Of a DNA stretch of 64,000 nt, positions 1 to 9,128 are shown piece after piece. A program made the position numbers and the translations under genes. The notes beneath the pieces are model-generated. The model was not told where the DNA came from. It saw only the letters and a program-made list of their open reading frames with translations, and did not search any database. Origin of the DNA: Vagococcus sp. CY52-2 (GTDB taxonomy: Bacteria; Bacillota; Bacilli; Lactobacillales; Vagococcaceae). Numbering within the stretch: the first letter of the stretch is position 1; the number at the start of each line of letters is the position of its first letter. The stretch lies in assembly GCF_022655055.1 (NCBI RefSeq), contig NZ_CP093384.1, positions 310,001-374,000 of the forward strand, given 5' to 3'.

Positions 1-162
1 GTTACTATCATGGTTAAAGGTGATGTGGCGGCTGTTGAGAGTGCAGTAGAAGCTGGGGCAAGAGCGGCGAAAGAAATTGGGACACTGACAGCACATAACG
101 TCATGCCAAGACCTATTGAAGCAATCGGAAAAATTGTATCGGTTCACAGTATTGATGGATAA
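1..162 (+). CDS. BMC-H shell protein, 3' end only
   Basis: Only the last 53 residues lie in the window, read in frame from base 1 to a TAA at 160-162. They contain the end of a BMC domain: a strand followed by the KGDVAAVESAVEAG helix typical of hexameric shell proteins, then HNVMPRP, which closes the fold in the PduA/EutM group. A short tail (EAIGKIVSVHSIDG) follows. The next shell gene starts 16 bases downstream, so this is one of several tandem shell genes in the choline operon, which begins to the left of the window. Confidence 0.9.
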   Translation, partial: VTIMVKGDVAAVESAVEAGARAAKEIGTLTAHNVMPRPIEAIGKIVSVHSIDG

Positions 163-178
163 AGAGGAGGGGATGCAG

Positions 179-502
179 ATGCAAAGTTTTGAAGCAATTG
201 GCGCAATCGAAACATTTGGTTTGGTATTTGTACTAGAAGCGTGTGATGCCATGTGCAAAGCGGCAGATGTTGAGTTAGTCGGATATGAAAATGTTGCATC
301 AGGGTATATTTCAGTCATTGTAAAAGGTGACGTTGCTGCGTGTAAAGCAGCAGTAGAAGCTGGAACATCAGCAGTAGAAAAACTAGGAGCGGAAGTTTAT
401 AGCTCGGTAGTGATTGCTGGACCACATATGGATTTAAATAAAATCATTCAGTATTATCAATTACTTGATGAACCGCTTCAAGAGGAGGGAGCTGCTGTTT
501 AG
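179..502 (+). CDS. BMC-H shell protein with short C-terminal extension
   Basis: A 107-residue BMC-domain protein, expected to form hexagonal shell tiles. Residues 3-85 carry the fold (EAIGAIETFG, AADVELVGYE, VKGDVAACKAAVEAG). About 20 further residues after IAGPHM form an acidic tail not found in minimal PduA-type tiles. The start at 179 is chosen because AGGAGG at 165-170 sits 8 bases upstream; the in-frame ATG at 173 is too close to it. The stop codon abuts the ATG of the aldehyde dehydrogenase-like gene, so the two are translationally coupled. Confidence 0.88.
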   Translation: MQSFEAIGAIETFGLVFVLEACDAMCKAADVELVGYENVASGYISVIVKGDVAACKAAVEAGTSAVEKLGAEVYSSVVIAGPHMDLNKIIQYYQLLDEPLQEEGAAV

Positions 503-1924
503 ATGAGTAGAGCAGACAAAGATCTGTTATCAATCCAAGAAGCAAGAATTCTTGTAGAAAACGCAAGGAATGCTCAATTTTTAGTTAAAGATTATAAGCA
601 AAGTTACTTAGATAAAATCATTAATCAATTAATAGATGATATAACAATTGAGTTAGCACACTTTGTAGACATGGAAGTCAATGAAACAAAACGTGGGTGT
701 AAAAAAGACAAGGAATGGTTATTAAATACTTTTTTATCACAATTAAAAAAAGAGTTACCCGACCAACAGTGTATTGGAGAGCTTTTAAAAGATTCTGCGG
801 GGAATATTTTAAAAGTAGGTGTGCCTTTAGGAGTGGTAGTAGCCTTCCCTTCTGAAAATAATGTCGTCCTAAACACGTTATATAGTCTTATTATCGGCAT
901 TAAATCGGGAAATAGTACTATTATTATTCCAGATAATCAAGCCTATCGTACAACCATTCATATTGTAAATGGTGTTAAAGATATTTGTGAAAAATATGGT
1001 TTGCCAGTGGGCTGTATCACATGTCTTGAGACCACTTCTGAAAGTGGAATATTAGAAATAGTGACACATAAAAACACTTCTATGATTATTTCGGCCGGAA
1101 AAATAACCAACACAACTAACACTCAAAAGCCGATGATTTATGGAGGAACAGGTGGAACACCAGTTTTTATTGAACACACAGCTAATATTTCAAATGCCGT
1201 ACAGTCAGTGATAGACAGTCGTTCGCTAGATAACGGGATGTTACCAGGTTCAGAACAATATTTAATTGTTGAACAAAGCATCGCGAGTGAAGTGAAAAAA
1301 CAATTTCAAAAAAAAGGGGCTCATTTTCTATCTGAAGAAGAAGAACATCAGTTGCTTAATCTGTTACAGCCTAAAAATAATGGCATTAATCCTATATGCG
1401 TTGGTAAAAATGCTAGAGAATTAGCTAAAATGGCTCATTTTTCTGTTGAAGAAAGTACCAACATTCTAGTATCGGAAAAAAATTATGTGCATGAGCTAGA
1501 TCCTTTTGTTAATGAAATGAAATGCCCAGTGATTGCTTTTTATTTAGAACCTGATTGGATGCATGCCTGCGAAAAATCGATTCGGTTATTAAGGGAAAAA
1601 AATAACGGTCATACGATAGCGATCCATTCAAACAATATAGAAATATTAAACCAATTTGCCTTAAAGAAACCTGTCGGACGAATGATCGTTAATTCACCGT
1701 CGTCCTTAGCTAGCATGGGAATTGATTCAACGTTATCAATTTCTTGTTTATTAGGTGGTTTAACAACTGGTAAAGGTATTAGTGCTAAAAACATCACAGC
1801 ATCAGATTTAACGTATATGCGAGAAATTAGTCACTCAACAAAGTATGTTGAACATACTAGCAGTGTTGAGGAAGAATCACATGAAAAAATGTTAGAAGAG
1901 ATTTTACGAAAAATTTTAGCTTAA
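503..1924 (+). CDS. Aldehyde dehydrogenase-like BMC protein lacking the catalytic cysteine
   Basis: This 473-residue protein belongs to the acylating aldehyde dehydrogenase family (PduP/EutE/CutF) and is a paralogue of the protein at 10604. They share the N-terminal DKDLxSIQEAR stretch and the overall layout. The catalytic block differs: the active copy reads DNGTICASEQ (Cys251), while this one reads DNGMLPGSEQ, putting Pro248 at the nucleophile position. The cofactor-region motifs are also eroded (AFPSENN against GIIPSTNP). The C-terminal 18 residues form an amphipathic helix (EKMLEEILRKILA) like BMC-targeting peptides. I infer a non-catalytic or scaffolding role in the compartment. It lies directly upstream of cutC. 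Family assignment is firm; function is unknown. Confidence 0.85.
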   Translation: MSRADKDLLSIQEARILVENARNAQFLVKDYKQSYLDKIINQLIDDITIELAHFVDMEVNETKRGCKKDKEWLLNTFLSQLKKELPDQQCIGELLKDSAGNILKVGVPLGVVVAFPSENNVVLNTLYSLIIGIKSGNSTIIIPDNQAYRTTIHIVNGVKDICEKYGLPVGCITCLETTSESGILEIVTHKNTSMIISAGKITNTTNTQKPMIYGGTGGTPVFIEHTANISNAVQSVIDSRSLDNGMLPGSEQYLIVEQSIASEVKKQFQKKGAHFLSEEEEHQLLNLLQPKNNGINPICVGKNARELAKMAHFSVEESTNILVSEKNYVHELDPFVNEMKCPVIAFYLEPDWMHACEKSIRLLREKNNGHTIAIHSNNIEILNQFALKKPVGRMIVNSPSSLASMGIDSTLSISCLLGGLTTGKGISAKNITASDLTYMREISHSTKYVEHTSSVEEESHEKMLEEILRKILA

Positions 1925-1950
1925 AACATTATGTAAAGTGAGGAATTAAG

Positions 1951-4491
1951 ATGGATATTAAAGAATTTTCAGCTAAATTGGCTGAAGCAACAAAAGAATT
2001 AAGTACAGAAGAACAGCAAGCCTTGATGAAGATGTTTGCTTCTGTATCAGATGATATTACAAAAACAGATTCAGTTGATTTAACTTTTGTAAGCGGTAAT
2101 CACACAGAGATTCCAAATGGTGTTACACCTAGGTTAGAAGCGTTGAAAGAAAATTATTTAAAACAAAAACCGACTATCACAACTCATAAAGCGCGCGTCA
2201 TGACCGAAATAGCTAGAGAAAATCCTGGAATGCCTAAAAATATTTTGCGTTCAAAATCATTTAAGAAAAGTTGTGAGACAGCACCATTAGTGATTCAAGA
2301 CAATGAATTAATTGTTGGTGCACCAAATGGCGCACCAAGAGCTGGATCTTTTTCACCAGATATCGCATGGCGTTGGATGGAAGAAGAAATTGATACTATT
2401 TCTAGTAGACCACAGGATCCATTTTATATTTCTGATGAAGACAAACGCATCATGAAAGAAGAGTTATTTCCATTTTGGAAAGGCAAATCAATTGATGAAT
2501 ACTGTGAAGATCAATTTAGAGAAGCAGGTGTTTGGGAAATTTCTGGTGAATCATTTGTATCAGATTGCTCTTATCACGCATTAAACGGTGGGGGAGATTC
2601 TAATCCTGGTTATGATGTCATCTTAATGAAAAAAGGGATGCTTGATGTTCAAAAAGAAGCGCAAGAACAATTAGATAAATTAAGTTATGACAATCCTGGA
2701 GATATCGAAAAAATTTATTTCTATAAATCAATCATTGAAACAGCTGAAGGCGTAATGATTTACGCTCGCCGCTTGTCAGAATACGCAGCACAACTTGCAG
2801 CAAAAGAAACGAATCCACAACGTAAAAAAGAATTACAAAAAATTTCAGAAATTAATGCGAGAGTACCAGCTCATAAACCTGAAACATTCTGGGAAGCAAT
2901 TCAAGCCGTTTGGACCATTGAATCTCTACTTGTTGTAGAAGAAAATCAAACAGGTATGTCAATTGGTCGAGTGGATCAATACATGTACCCATTCTTTAAA
3001 AATGATATCGAAACAGGTCGAATGAGTGAATATGAGGCATTCGAATTAGCGGGTTGTATGTTAATTAAAATGTCAGAAATGATGTGGATAACAAGTGAAG
3101 GTGGTTCTAAATTCTTTGCTGGTTATCAACCATTTGTCAATATGTGCGTGGGCGGAGTAACTCGTGAAGGCTACGACGCAACCAATGATTTAACTTATTT
3201 ATTAATGGATGCTGTGAGACATGTAAAAGTGTACCAACCATCATTAGCTTGTCGTATTCATAATCGCTCACCTCGAGAATACTTGAAAAAAATTGTGGAT
3301 GTTGTTCGTGCTGGAATTGGGTTCCCTGCCTGTCATTTTGATGACACACATATCAAGATGATGTTAGCTAAAGGTGTATCGATTGAAGATGCACGTGATT
3401 ACTGTTTGATGGGTTGTGTCGAACCGCAAAAAGCAGGAAGACTTTATCAATGGACTTCTACAGCTTATACACAATGGCCAATTTGTATTGAATTAGTATT
3501 AAATAGAGGCGTTCCTTTATGGTATGGTAAACAAGTTTGTCCAGATTTAGGCGATGTATCACAATATAAAACATATGAACAATTTGAAGAAGCTGTTAAA
3601 GAGCAAATCAAATATGTGACAGAATTATCATCCATCGCAACGGTTATCACTCAACGTGTTCACCGAGATTTAGCACCAAAACCGTTAATGTCAATCATGT
3701 ATGAAGGTTGTATGGAAAATGGAAAAGATGTATCAAGTGGTGGGGCGATGTATAACTTTGGTCCTGGTGTGGTTTGGTCAGGATTGGCAACGTATGCAGA
3801 TTCAATGGCAGCTATTAAAAAATTAGTCTTTGAAGAGAAAAAATACACACTTGAAGAACTAAATACAGCACTAAAAGCAGACTTTGTTGGTTATGAACAA
3901 GTTAGAACAGATTGCTTAAATGCACCAAAATATGGAAATGATGATGACTATGCAGATTTAATTGCAGCAGATCTTATTCACTTTACAGAAAAAGAACATC
4001 GTAAACACAAAACATTATTCTCAGAATTATGTCACGGAACGTTATCTATTTCAAACAACACACCTTTAGGTCAGTTGACAGGAGCATCTGCCAATGGTCG
4101 TAAAGCATGGATTCCATTATCAGATGGTATCAGCCCAACACAAGGAGCAGACTTCAAGGGACCTACAGCGATTATTAAATCTGTTTCTAAAATGGCCAAT
4201 GACACAATGAATATGGGAATGGTTCACAACTTTAAAATTATGTCAGGTATGTTAGATACAGAAGAAGGCGAAAATAGTTTAATTACATTACTTAAAACAG
4301 CGAGCGTGTTAGGAAATGGCGAAATGCAATTTAACTACCTTGATAATGAAACCCTTCTAGATGCACAAAGACATCCAGAACAATACCGTGATTTGATTGT
4401 TCGTGTGGCAGGATATAGTGCATTCTTCGTTGAATTATGTCAAGACGTTCAAGATGAGATTATCAGCCGTACAATGATAACAAAATTTTAG
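1951..4491 (+). CDS. cutC: Choline trimethylamine-lyase (glycyl radical enzyme)
   Basis: CutC cleaves choline to trimethylamine and acetaldehyde inside the microcompartment. The 846-residue protein carries the glycyl radical motif RVAGYSAFF with Gly821 and the thiyl motif GCVEP with Cys489 and Glu491. The choline-pocket residues known from the Desulfovibrio enzyme fall at the same numbers: Tyr208, Asp216, Phe395, Thr502 and Tyr506. Together these separate it from pyruvate formate-lyase and glycerol or propanediol dehydratases. The length matches short type I CutC; the long N-terminal extension of type II (GRM2) CutC is absent. The first ~30 residues form a charged amphipathic helix that could be a targeting tag. 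A GAGG ribosome-binding site precedes the ATG. CutD follows after 15 bases. Confidence 0.98.
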   Translation: MDIKEFSAKLAEATKELSTEEQQALMKMFASVSDDITKTDSVDLTFVSGNHTEIPNGVTPRLEALKENYLKQKPTITTHKARVMTEIARENPGMPKNILRSKSFKKSCETAPLVIQDNELIVGAPNGAPRAGSFSPDIAWRWMEEEIDTISSRPQDPFYISDEDKRIMKEELFPFWKGKSIDEYCEDQFREAGVWEISGESFVSDCSYHALNGGGDSNPGYDVILMKKGMLDVQKEAQEQLDKLSYDNPGDIEKIYFYKSIIETAEGVMIYARRLSEYAAQLAAKETNPQRKKELQKISEINARVPAHKPETFWEAIQAVWTIESLLVVEENQTGMSIGRVDQYMYPFFKNDIETGRMSEYEAFELAGCMLIKMSEMMWITSEGGSKFFAGYQPFVNMCVGGVTREGYDATNDLTYLLMDAVRHVKVYQPSLACRIHNRSPREYLKKIVDVVRAGIGFPACHFDDTHIKMMLAKGVSIEDARDYCLMGCVEPQKAGRLYQWTSTAYTQWPICIELVLNRGVPLWYGKQVCPDLGDVSQYKTYEQFEEAVKEQIKYVTELSSIATVITQRVHRDLAPKPLMSIMYEGCMENGKDVSSGGAMYNFGPGVVWSGLATYADSMAAIKKLVFEEKKYTLEELNTALKADFVGYEQVRTDCLNAPKYGNDDDYADLIAADLIHFTEKEHRKHKTLFSELCHGTLSISNNTPLGQLTGASANGRKAWIPLSDGISPTQGADFKGPTAIIKSVSKMANDTMNMGMVHNFKIMSGMLDTEEGENSLITLLKTASVLGNGEMQFNYLDNETLLDAQRHPEQYRDLIVRVAGYSAFFVELCQDVQDEIISRTMITKF

Positions 4492-4506
4492 CAATAAGTT
4501 AGAAAA

Positions 4507-5457
4507 GTGGTGAATCAATTGATAGATTCAGTCGAAAGACAGGTTATGGTTTTTAATATCCAAAAATATAGTCTTTATGATGGACCTGGTATTCGGACGA
4601 TTGTATTTTTTAAAGGCTGCCCTTTAAGATGTCAATGGTGTGCTAATCCAGAAGGGTTAGAACGAAAATTTCAAGTCATGTATAAAGAAAGTATTTGTAG
4701 TGATTGCCATGCTTGTGTGGATGCTTGCCCAGTTGGAATTCATTATATTGATGAAAAAGGAAATCACCAAGTAAATCGTGATATTGCGTGTACAGGATGT
4801 CAAGAATGTGTGGCAGTTTGTCCAATGTCTGCGTTGAATATAACAGGTGAGATTCGCTCTATTTCTGAAGTAATGGAAATCATTCATGAAGATGATGAGT
4901 TTTATGAACAATCTGGTGGCGGTGTGACATTGAGTGGTGGTGAGTGTACTGCTCAACCAGAAGCAGCACTTGCGTTATTACAAGCATGTAAGACAGACGG
5001 CATTAATACAGCAATCGAAACATGTGGACACTCACGAATGGATCGATTGATGGCAATTGCTGATTATGTGGATTTATTTTTATATGATTTAAAACATATG
5101 GATCCAGTGAAACATAATAAACTAACAGGTATTAGCAATGAACGAATTTTAGAAAATCTAAAACAATTATTAGAAGATGGGCATGATGTTCATATTAGAA
5201 TGCCAATGTTGAAAATGATTAATGATAGTAAACCAGAAATTGAGCAGATTATTAATTTCTTATTACCTTACAAAGATTATCCTAACTTCAAAGGCATTGA
5301 TTTATTACCATACCATAAATTAGGTGTGAATAAATATGGCCAATTAGGTATGGAATATCCAGTAGACGGCGATCCATCATTAACTGATGCGGAGTTAGAC
5401 CAAATTGAAAGTTGGATTAAAGAGTATGATTTCTTTGTAAAAGTGGTCCGACATTAA
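4507..5457 (+). CDS. cutD: CutC activating enzyme, radical SAM protein
   Basis: CutD uses S-adenosylmethionine and a [4Fe-4S] cluster to install the glycyl radical on CutC. The radical SAM cysteine motif (C-x3-C-x2-C in GCPLRCQWCANPE) is near residues 38-45. It is followed by a ferredoxin-like insert with two cysteine quartets (CSDCHACVDACP and CTGCQECVAVCP), standard for glycyl radical activases of this class. Length (316) is normal. The start is uncertain: GTG at 4507 has no good ribosome-binding site, and TTG at 4519, preceded by AAGTGGTG, is an alternative that removes four residues. The gene is in the same operon as its substrate cutC. Confidence 0.95.
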   Translation: MVNQLIDSVERQVMVFNIQKYSLYDGPGIRTIVFFKGCPLRCQWCANPEGLERKFQVMYKESICSDCHACVDACPVGIHYIDEKGNHQVNRDIACTGCQECVAVCPMSALNITGEIRSISEVMEIIHEDDEFYEQSGGGVTLSGGECTAQPEAALALLQACKTDGINTAIETCGHSRMDRLMAIADYVDLFLYDLKHMDPVKHNKLTGISNERILENLKQLLEDGHDVHIRMPMLKMINDSKPEIEQIINFLLPYKDYPNFKGIDLLPYHKLGVNKYGQLGMEYPVDGDPSLTDAELDQIESWIKEYDFFVKVVRH

Positions 5458-5490
5458 GTGATGAGAGTGATTAAAAAGGAGTGAGTTGAC

Positions 5491-5835
5491 TTGTTAGATG
5501 ATACGGTTAAACGAGTAATAGAAGAATCTGTCCCAGGAAAACAAGTCACCTTAGCTCATGTGATAGCTTCTCCCATAGAAGAAATTTATGAGTCTCTAGG
5601 TATTGAAAATGAAGGAGCCATTGGTATTTTGACTATTTCTCCTTTTGAAACAGCAATTATCGCAGCAGATATTGCAGGAAAAAGTGCCGATGTACAAGTT
5701 GGGTTTTTGGATCGTTTTACAGGATCTGTCTTGATTTCTGGAGATGTTCAAAGTGTAGAGGAAGCTTTGCAAACAGTGGTCAATACACTGAAGCAAACAT
5801 TGAACTATGAAGTTGTTAAGGTGACACGAACATGA
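5491..5835 (+). CDS. Circularly permuted BMC-H shell protein (EutS/PduU/CutR type)
   Basis: A 114-residue shell protein with the permuted BMC fold. An N-terminal strand pair (VPGKQVTLAHVIASP) precedes the core, which reads ILTISPFETAIIAADIA then ADVQVGFLDRFTGSVLISGDVQSVEEAL. These blocks are diagnostic of EutS/PduU-like hexamers, whose extra N-terminal strands can form a small barrel over the pore. Translation starts at a TTG with AAGGAG about 8 bases upstream. Its last codons overlap the start of the next gene by four bases (ATGA). Confidence 0.92.
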   Translation: MLDDTVKRVIEESVPGKQVTLAHVIASPIEEIYESLGIENEGAIGILTISPFETAIIAADIAGKSADVQVGFLDRFTGSVLISGDVQSVEEALQTVVNTLKQTLNYEVVKVTRT

Positions 5836-6272
5836 AAAAACGTGTGCTTATTATAGGACCTAAAAATAGTGGGACAAGAGTGATTGCTCAAGGGATTGAA
5901 CAATCACAAACACCGATAAAAAAAGTAGCTAATGTATTATATACCGATAAAACGATTATTGTACCTAATACTTATTTAGAAAGTCCGTGGATGCATAAGC
6001 ACATTATTGCATTGCAACAATCAGCTAGCTACGCATTATTCTTAGTCCCTATACAATGTAAGAAAATAAGTTACCCACCTAATTTTTCAAAGGTTTTTCG
6101 CGTACCAGTTATGGGGATTATCACAAGTGTGGGTGATGAGTTTTCAAAAAAAGAACAACAATATGCTAGAACCGTGATTGAAAAAATAGGGTTGTCATCA
6201 AACTGGTGTCAGCTTAATTTAGAAACAGAATTTGATTTAGAAGACATGATTCAAATACATAGTAAAAAATAA
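5832..6272 (+). CDS. EutP/PduV-like protein with degenerate GTPase motifs
   Basis: This 146-residue protein aligns over its length with the EutP/PduV family of small Ras-like proteins in microcompartment operons: an N-terminal strand-loop start (KKRVLIIGPKNSG), a PNTYLESPWMHKHIIAL segment where EutP has its DTPGEY region, and a late PVMGIITSVGDE segment. The nucleotide-binding motifs are damaged. The P-loop reads GPKNSGTR, missing the essential Lys-Ser/Thr, and the expected TKxD is TSVGD. It probably does not hydrolyse GTP by the usual mechanism. Start overlaps the upstream stop (ATGA). Role in BMC assembly or positioning is inferred from family and context. Confidence 0.7.
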   Translation: MKKRVLIIGPKNSGTRVIAQGIEQSQTPIKKVANVLYTDKTIIVPNTYLESPWMHKHIIALQQSASYALFLVPIQCKKISYPPNFSKVFRVPVMGIITSVGDEFSKKEQQYARTVIEKIGLSSNWCQLNLETEFDLEDMIQIHSKK

Positions 6273-6295
6273 ATTGTTAGAAAGGAGGTGTTACG

Positions 6296-7438
6296 TTGTT
6301 AAATGAATTTCAAGTCGCAACCCATATTATTTCAGGAACAGATTCTTTAAGTGAATTACAAAATCTTTCCTTAAAAAAAGTATTAATAGTGTGTGATCCT
6401 TACATGGTAAACAGTGGAAAAGTAGAAATAATGACGAGCCTGTTTGTGGAAAGTGGTGTCGAATACACGATTTTTTCAGATATATCTCCAGATCCAACGA
6501 TTGATATTGTAACAAAAGGATTGGTCTCTACGTTATCTTTCGAGCCAGATAGTATCGTTGCTCTTGGTGGAGGTTCTGCAATGGATGCAGCCAAAGCCAT
6601 TCGTTATATTTATCAAATGATTAAGCAAACACTTGATGTATCACTGGTTTGTATTCCAACAACAAGTGGAACTGGGAGCGAAGTCACATCATTTTCAGTG
6701 ATATCTGATCCATCAACGGATAGTAAGTATGCGTTAGTAGATAAAAAAATGATTCCAAACGTTGCCATATTAGATCCAAAAATTGTGTTAACAGTCCCTA
6801 AAAACATTACGGCAGATACTGGTATTGATGTGTTTACTCATTGTATTGAAGCTTTAGCCTCAACTAAAGCAAATGACTTTACCGATGCCAATAGTGAAAA
6901 AGCAATCAAGATTATTTGGAATGATTTAGTTAAGGCATACAATGATGGAGATAACTTAATCGTAAGAGAGATGATTCATAATGCCTCTTGTTTAGCTGGA
7001 ATTGCATTTAATGAAGCCTCTTTAGGAATATGTCATAGTTTAGCTCATGCTTTAGGTGGAAAATTTCATATCCCACATGGACGAGCGAATGCGCTGTTAT
7101 TACCTCATGTTATTGCTTATAACGCAGAACTTGATAATGATTTTGAAACATCTAATTTAGAGACGTACTATCAAATAGCAAATGTTTTAGGGGTACGATC
7201 TGGTACGAAAAAATCTACAGTCTATGCTTTTATTTCTAAACTACAACGGTTAATGAAACAACTAGACTTACCTCAAACTATTGAAGAATTTGAGATTGAT
7301 AAAGATGATTTTATCTCAGCTATTCCTGAGATGGCTCAAAAAGCAATGAAAGACCAATGCACGATAACCAATCCTAGACAACCTCAGCAAGCTGATTTAG
7401 AAAATATCTATAGTAAATTGTTGAGAGGTGGGTATTAA
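6296..7438 (+). CDS. cutO: Iron-containing alcohol dehydrogenase (CutO/EutG type)
   Basis: A 380-residue group III (Fe) alcohol dehydrogenase. It shows the nucleotide-binding GGGSAMDAAKAI motif, the TTSGTGSEVT motif and metal-ligand histidines in DVFTHCIEAL, CHSLAHALGG and IPHGRANALLLPH. In a choline microcompartment it is expected to reduce acetaldehyde to ethanol, regenerating NAD+ used by the CutF aldehyde dehydrogenase. Translation begins at TTG with AGGAGG upstream at a good distance. The next gene starts immediately after its stop. Gene symbol follows usage for choline operons; substrate is inferred from context. Confidence 0.92.
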   Translation: MLNEFQVATHIISGTDSLSELQNLSLKKVLIVCDPYMVNSGKVEIMTSLFVESGVEYTIFSDISPDPTIDIVTKGLVSTLSFEPDSIVALGGGSAMDAAKAIRYIYQMIKQTLDVSLVCIPTTSGTGSEVTSFSVISDPSTDSKYALVDKKMIPNVAILDPKIVLTVPKNITADTGIDVFTHCIEALASTKANDFTDANSEKAIKIIWNDLVKAYNDGDNLIVREMIHNASCLAGIAFNEASLGICHSLAHALGGKFHIPHGRANALLLPHVIAYNAELDNDFETSNLETYYQIANVLGVRSGTKKSTVYAFISKLQRLMKQLDLPQTIEEFEIDKDDFISAIPEMAQKAMKDQCTITNPRQPQQADLENIYSKLLRGGY

Positions 7439-8014
7439 ATGTATTTTTTTACAGAAAAAGACCTACGTATGATGTATAAAAAAAAAGCATTTAATCAATT
7501 TGTTTTAGAGAAACATCAAAAATTAACACCAGAAGCAAAACAATTTTTATCAGATCGAAAAATTGATGTGACGATTAAAAAAGAAAAAGATATCGTAAAC
7601 AATGAGCCTGAATCAGTGAAACAAGCAACTAATACAGAATGGATTGGCTATAAAGAAGTTCTTTCCTCAGAAATATTAGAAGCCTATTTTCTTGGTGAAA
7701 AAATTAAACATAAGATAACGCATCGTATATTATTACTTGAAACATCAATTAATCATATGCTGTCGCAAGAAGAAAAATCAAAAGAAACATCTGATGATCG
7801 TTTTCCTGTATGCGAGAATGTGTCTTCTTATGTGGTTAATTTGGAAGGGCCACTACTAGTAAAATTACAAAAAGTCTATGGGTTACTTTGTTTGATGGCT
7901 CGAACATTTCCTGAATTTAGTCATGGGTTTAGAGAAGTGATACGCGAGCTGGTAGACATAGTTGACACGATAGTTGGAGGTATAGATGACAAACGAAATG
8001 ACATTACATTGTAA
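7439..8014 (+). CDS. EutT-like N-terminal domain protein of unknown function
   Basis: A 191-residue protein. Residues 3-45 (FTEKDLRMMY ... KLTPEAKQFLSDRKIDV) resemble the N-terminal segment of EutT, the ethanolamine-locus cobalamin adenosyltransferase, and similar segments opening EutQ. The remainder is helical (KITHRILLLETSINHMLSQEE) and lacks the cysteine-rich metal site of EutT. CutC does not need B12, so adenosyltransferase activity is unlikely to be required here; a structural or assembly role is possible. The ATG follows the preceding stop directly, with GAGAGGTGG as ribosome-binding site, and its 3' end overlaps eutJ by 29 bases. Confidence 0.6.
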   Translation: MYFFTEKDLRMMYKKKAFNQFVLEKHQKLTPEAKQFLSDRKIDVTIKKEKDIVNNEPESVKQATNTEWIGYKEVLSSEILEAYFLGEKIKHKITHRILLLETSINHMLSQEEKSKETSDDRFPVCENVSSYVVNLEGPLLVKLQKVYGLLCLMARTFPEFSHGFREVIRELVDIVDTIVGGIDDKRNDITL

Positions 8015-8822
8015 TAAGTTTATCGAAACATTTGAAACGGTTATTAAAACACCTAAAAAAAGTAAGTCTGACATCTATTATACAGGAGTCGATTTAGGAA
8101 CGGCTTGCATAGTTTTGGTGGTTTTAGATAGTGACTATCAGCCTGTTGCAGGTGCTTATCAATACGCCAATGTTGTAAGAGATGGAATGGTAGTTGACTA
8201 TGTAGGTGCTGTAGATATCGTCAGTGAATTAAAACAAGATTTAGAAAAAAAACTTGGAACCACACTTGTTTATGCAGCAGCATCACTACCACCAGGAACA
8301 GATGATTTAGATGGTGGTGCGATTAAAAATGTGGTTCAAAGTGCAGGGTTTGAATTAACCAAGGTATTAGATGAGCCAACAGCTGCCAATCAGTTATTAA
8401 ATATAACTGATGGCGCTGTGGTTGATATTGGTGGAGGAACAACTGGAATTGCTATTTTAGAAAATGGAAAAGTAGTGAAAGTAGCCGATGAAGCAACAGG
8501 TGGAACACATTTATCACTTGTGATTGCTGGGAATTATAAATTTAATTTTGAACAAGCCGATAAATACAAACGAAATGAAGCGCATCATGATGAATTACTG
8601 ATCGTGGTAAAACCTGTTATTCAAAAAATAGCATCCATTATTTCAAATCAAATTAATGGTTATAAAGTTAATGCTATCTATCTTGTAGGAGGTACTGCTT
8701 GCTTAAAAGGAATCGAGACAATTATTGAAAAAGAAACAGGGATAAAAACAATTAAGCCCATTAATCCTATGTTTGTAACACCCATAGGAATTGCGTTGAG
8801 TTGTACTAATCAAGTTATGTAA
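7986..8822 (+). CDS. eutJ: EutJ-like actin/Hsp70-fold chaperone
   Basis: A 278-residue member of the EutJ family, an actin-like ATPase fold common in ethanolamine and choline microcompartment operons. Visible phosphate-binding motifs are GVDLGTACIVLVVLD (phosphate 1), VVDIGGGTTGIAIL (phosphate 2) and the adenosine motif YLVGGTACLKGIE. The DEPTAAN motif, shared with Hsp70/MreB-type proteins, sits between them. It is thought to help fold or activate lumen enzymes, but the biochemical role is not established. TTGGAGG lies upstream of the ATG, inside the previous gene. Confidence 0.9.
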   Translation: MTNEMTLHCNKFIETFETVIKTPKKSKSDIYYTGVDLGTACIVLVVLDSDYQPVAGAYQYANVVRDGMVVDYVGAVDIVSELKQDLEKKLGTTLVYAAASLPPGTDDLDGGAIKNVVQSAGFELTKVLDEPTAANQLLNITDGAVVDIGGGTTGIAILENGKVVKVADEATGGTHLSLVIAGNYKFNFEQADKYKRNEAHHDELLIVVKPVIQKIASIISNQINGYKVNAIYLVGGTACLKGIETIIEKETGIKTIKPINPMFVTPIGIALSCTNQVM

Positions 8823-8834
8823 GGAGGCACAAAA

Positions 8835-9128
8835 ATGGATTGTCGAATTATTAAATCACCAGGTGAGAACACAATGGCTATTTTAAATAGACGAAAAAGT
8901 TCAAAAGAAAAATTAGAAAAACCAGGCGCTGTCGGTTTAGTACAAGGAAAATTGATTGAGATGGTTTGCGCCACAGATGTGGCTGAAAAAGCAGTTGGCG
9001 TGACGATTGAAGACATTCGTGGAAGTTGTCCTCAAAACATGATTTTATTAGCTATATTTGGTGATACAGCCTCCGTTGTCGCTGCGATTGATGAGATTAA
9101 ACGAAGAGAGAAGAATAACGAATGGTAA
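8835..9128 (+). CDS. GrpU-like permuted BMC shell protein with G-x-C-P-Q motif
   Basis: A 97-residue shell protein. An N-terminal strand pair (RIIKSPGENTMAILNRR) precedes the core helix pair (AVGLVQGKLIEMVCATDVAEKAVGV) and a final LLAIFGDTASVVAAIDEI helix, i.e. a permuted BMC domain. Residues 63-67 read GSCPQ, matching the pore-lining motif described for GrpU-type glycyl-radical BMC shell proteins that bind an Fe-S cluster at the hexamer axis. Cluster binding here is inference from that motif. AAGGAGG precedes the ATG. The gene overlaps the downstream eutN-like gene by seven bases. Confidence 0.8.
   Translation: MDCRIIKSPGENTMAILNRRKSSKEKLEKPGAVGLVQGKLIEMVCATDVAEKAVGVTIEDIRGSCPQNMILLAIFGDTASVVAAIDEIKRREKNNEW

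Noticed and set aside
1951-4491. Glycyl-radical propanediol or glycerol dehydratase
   Set aside because: Choline-pocket residues (Asp216, Thr502, Tyr506 and others) match CutC.
4507-5457. Pyruvate formate-lyase activase
   Set aside because: The ferredoxin-like double cysteine insert and adjacency to CutC fit the CutD class instead.
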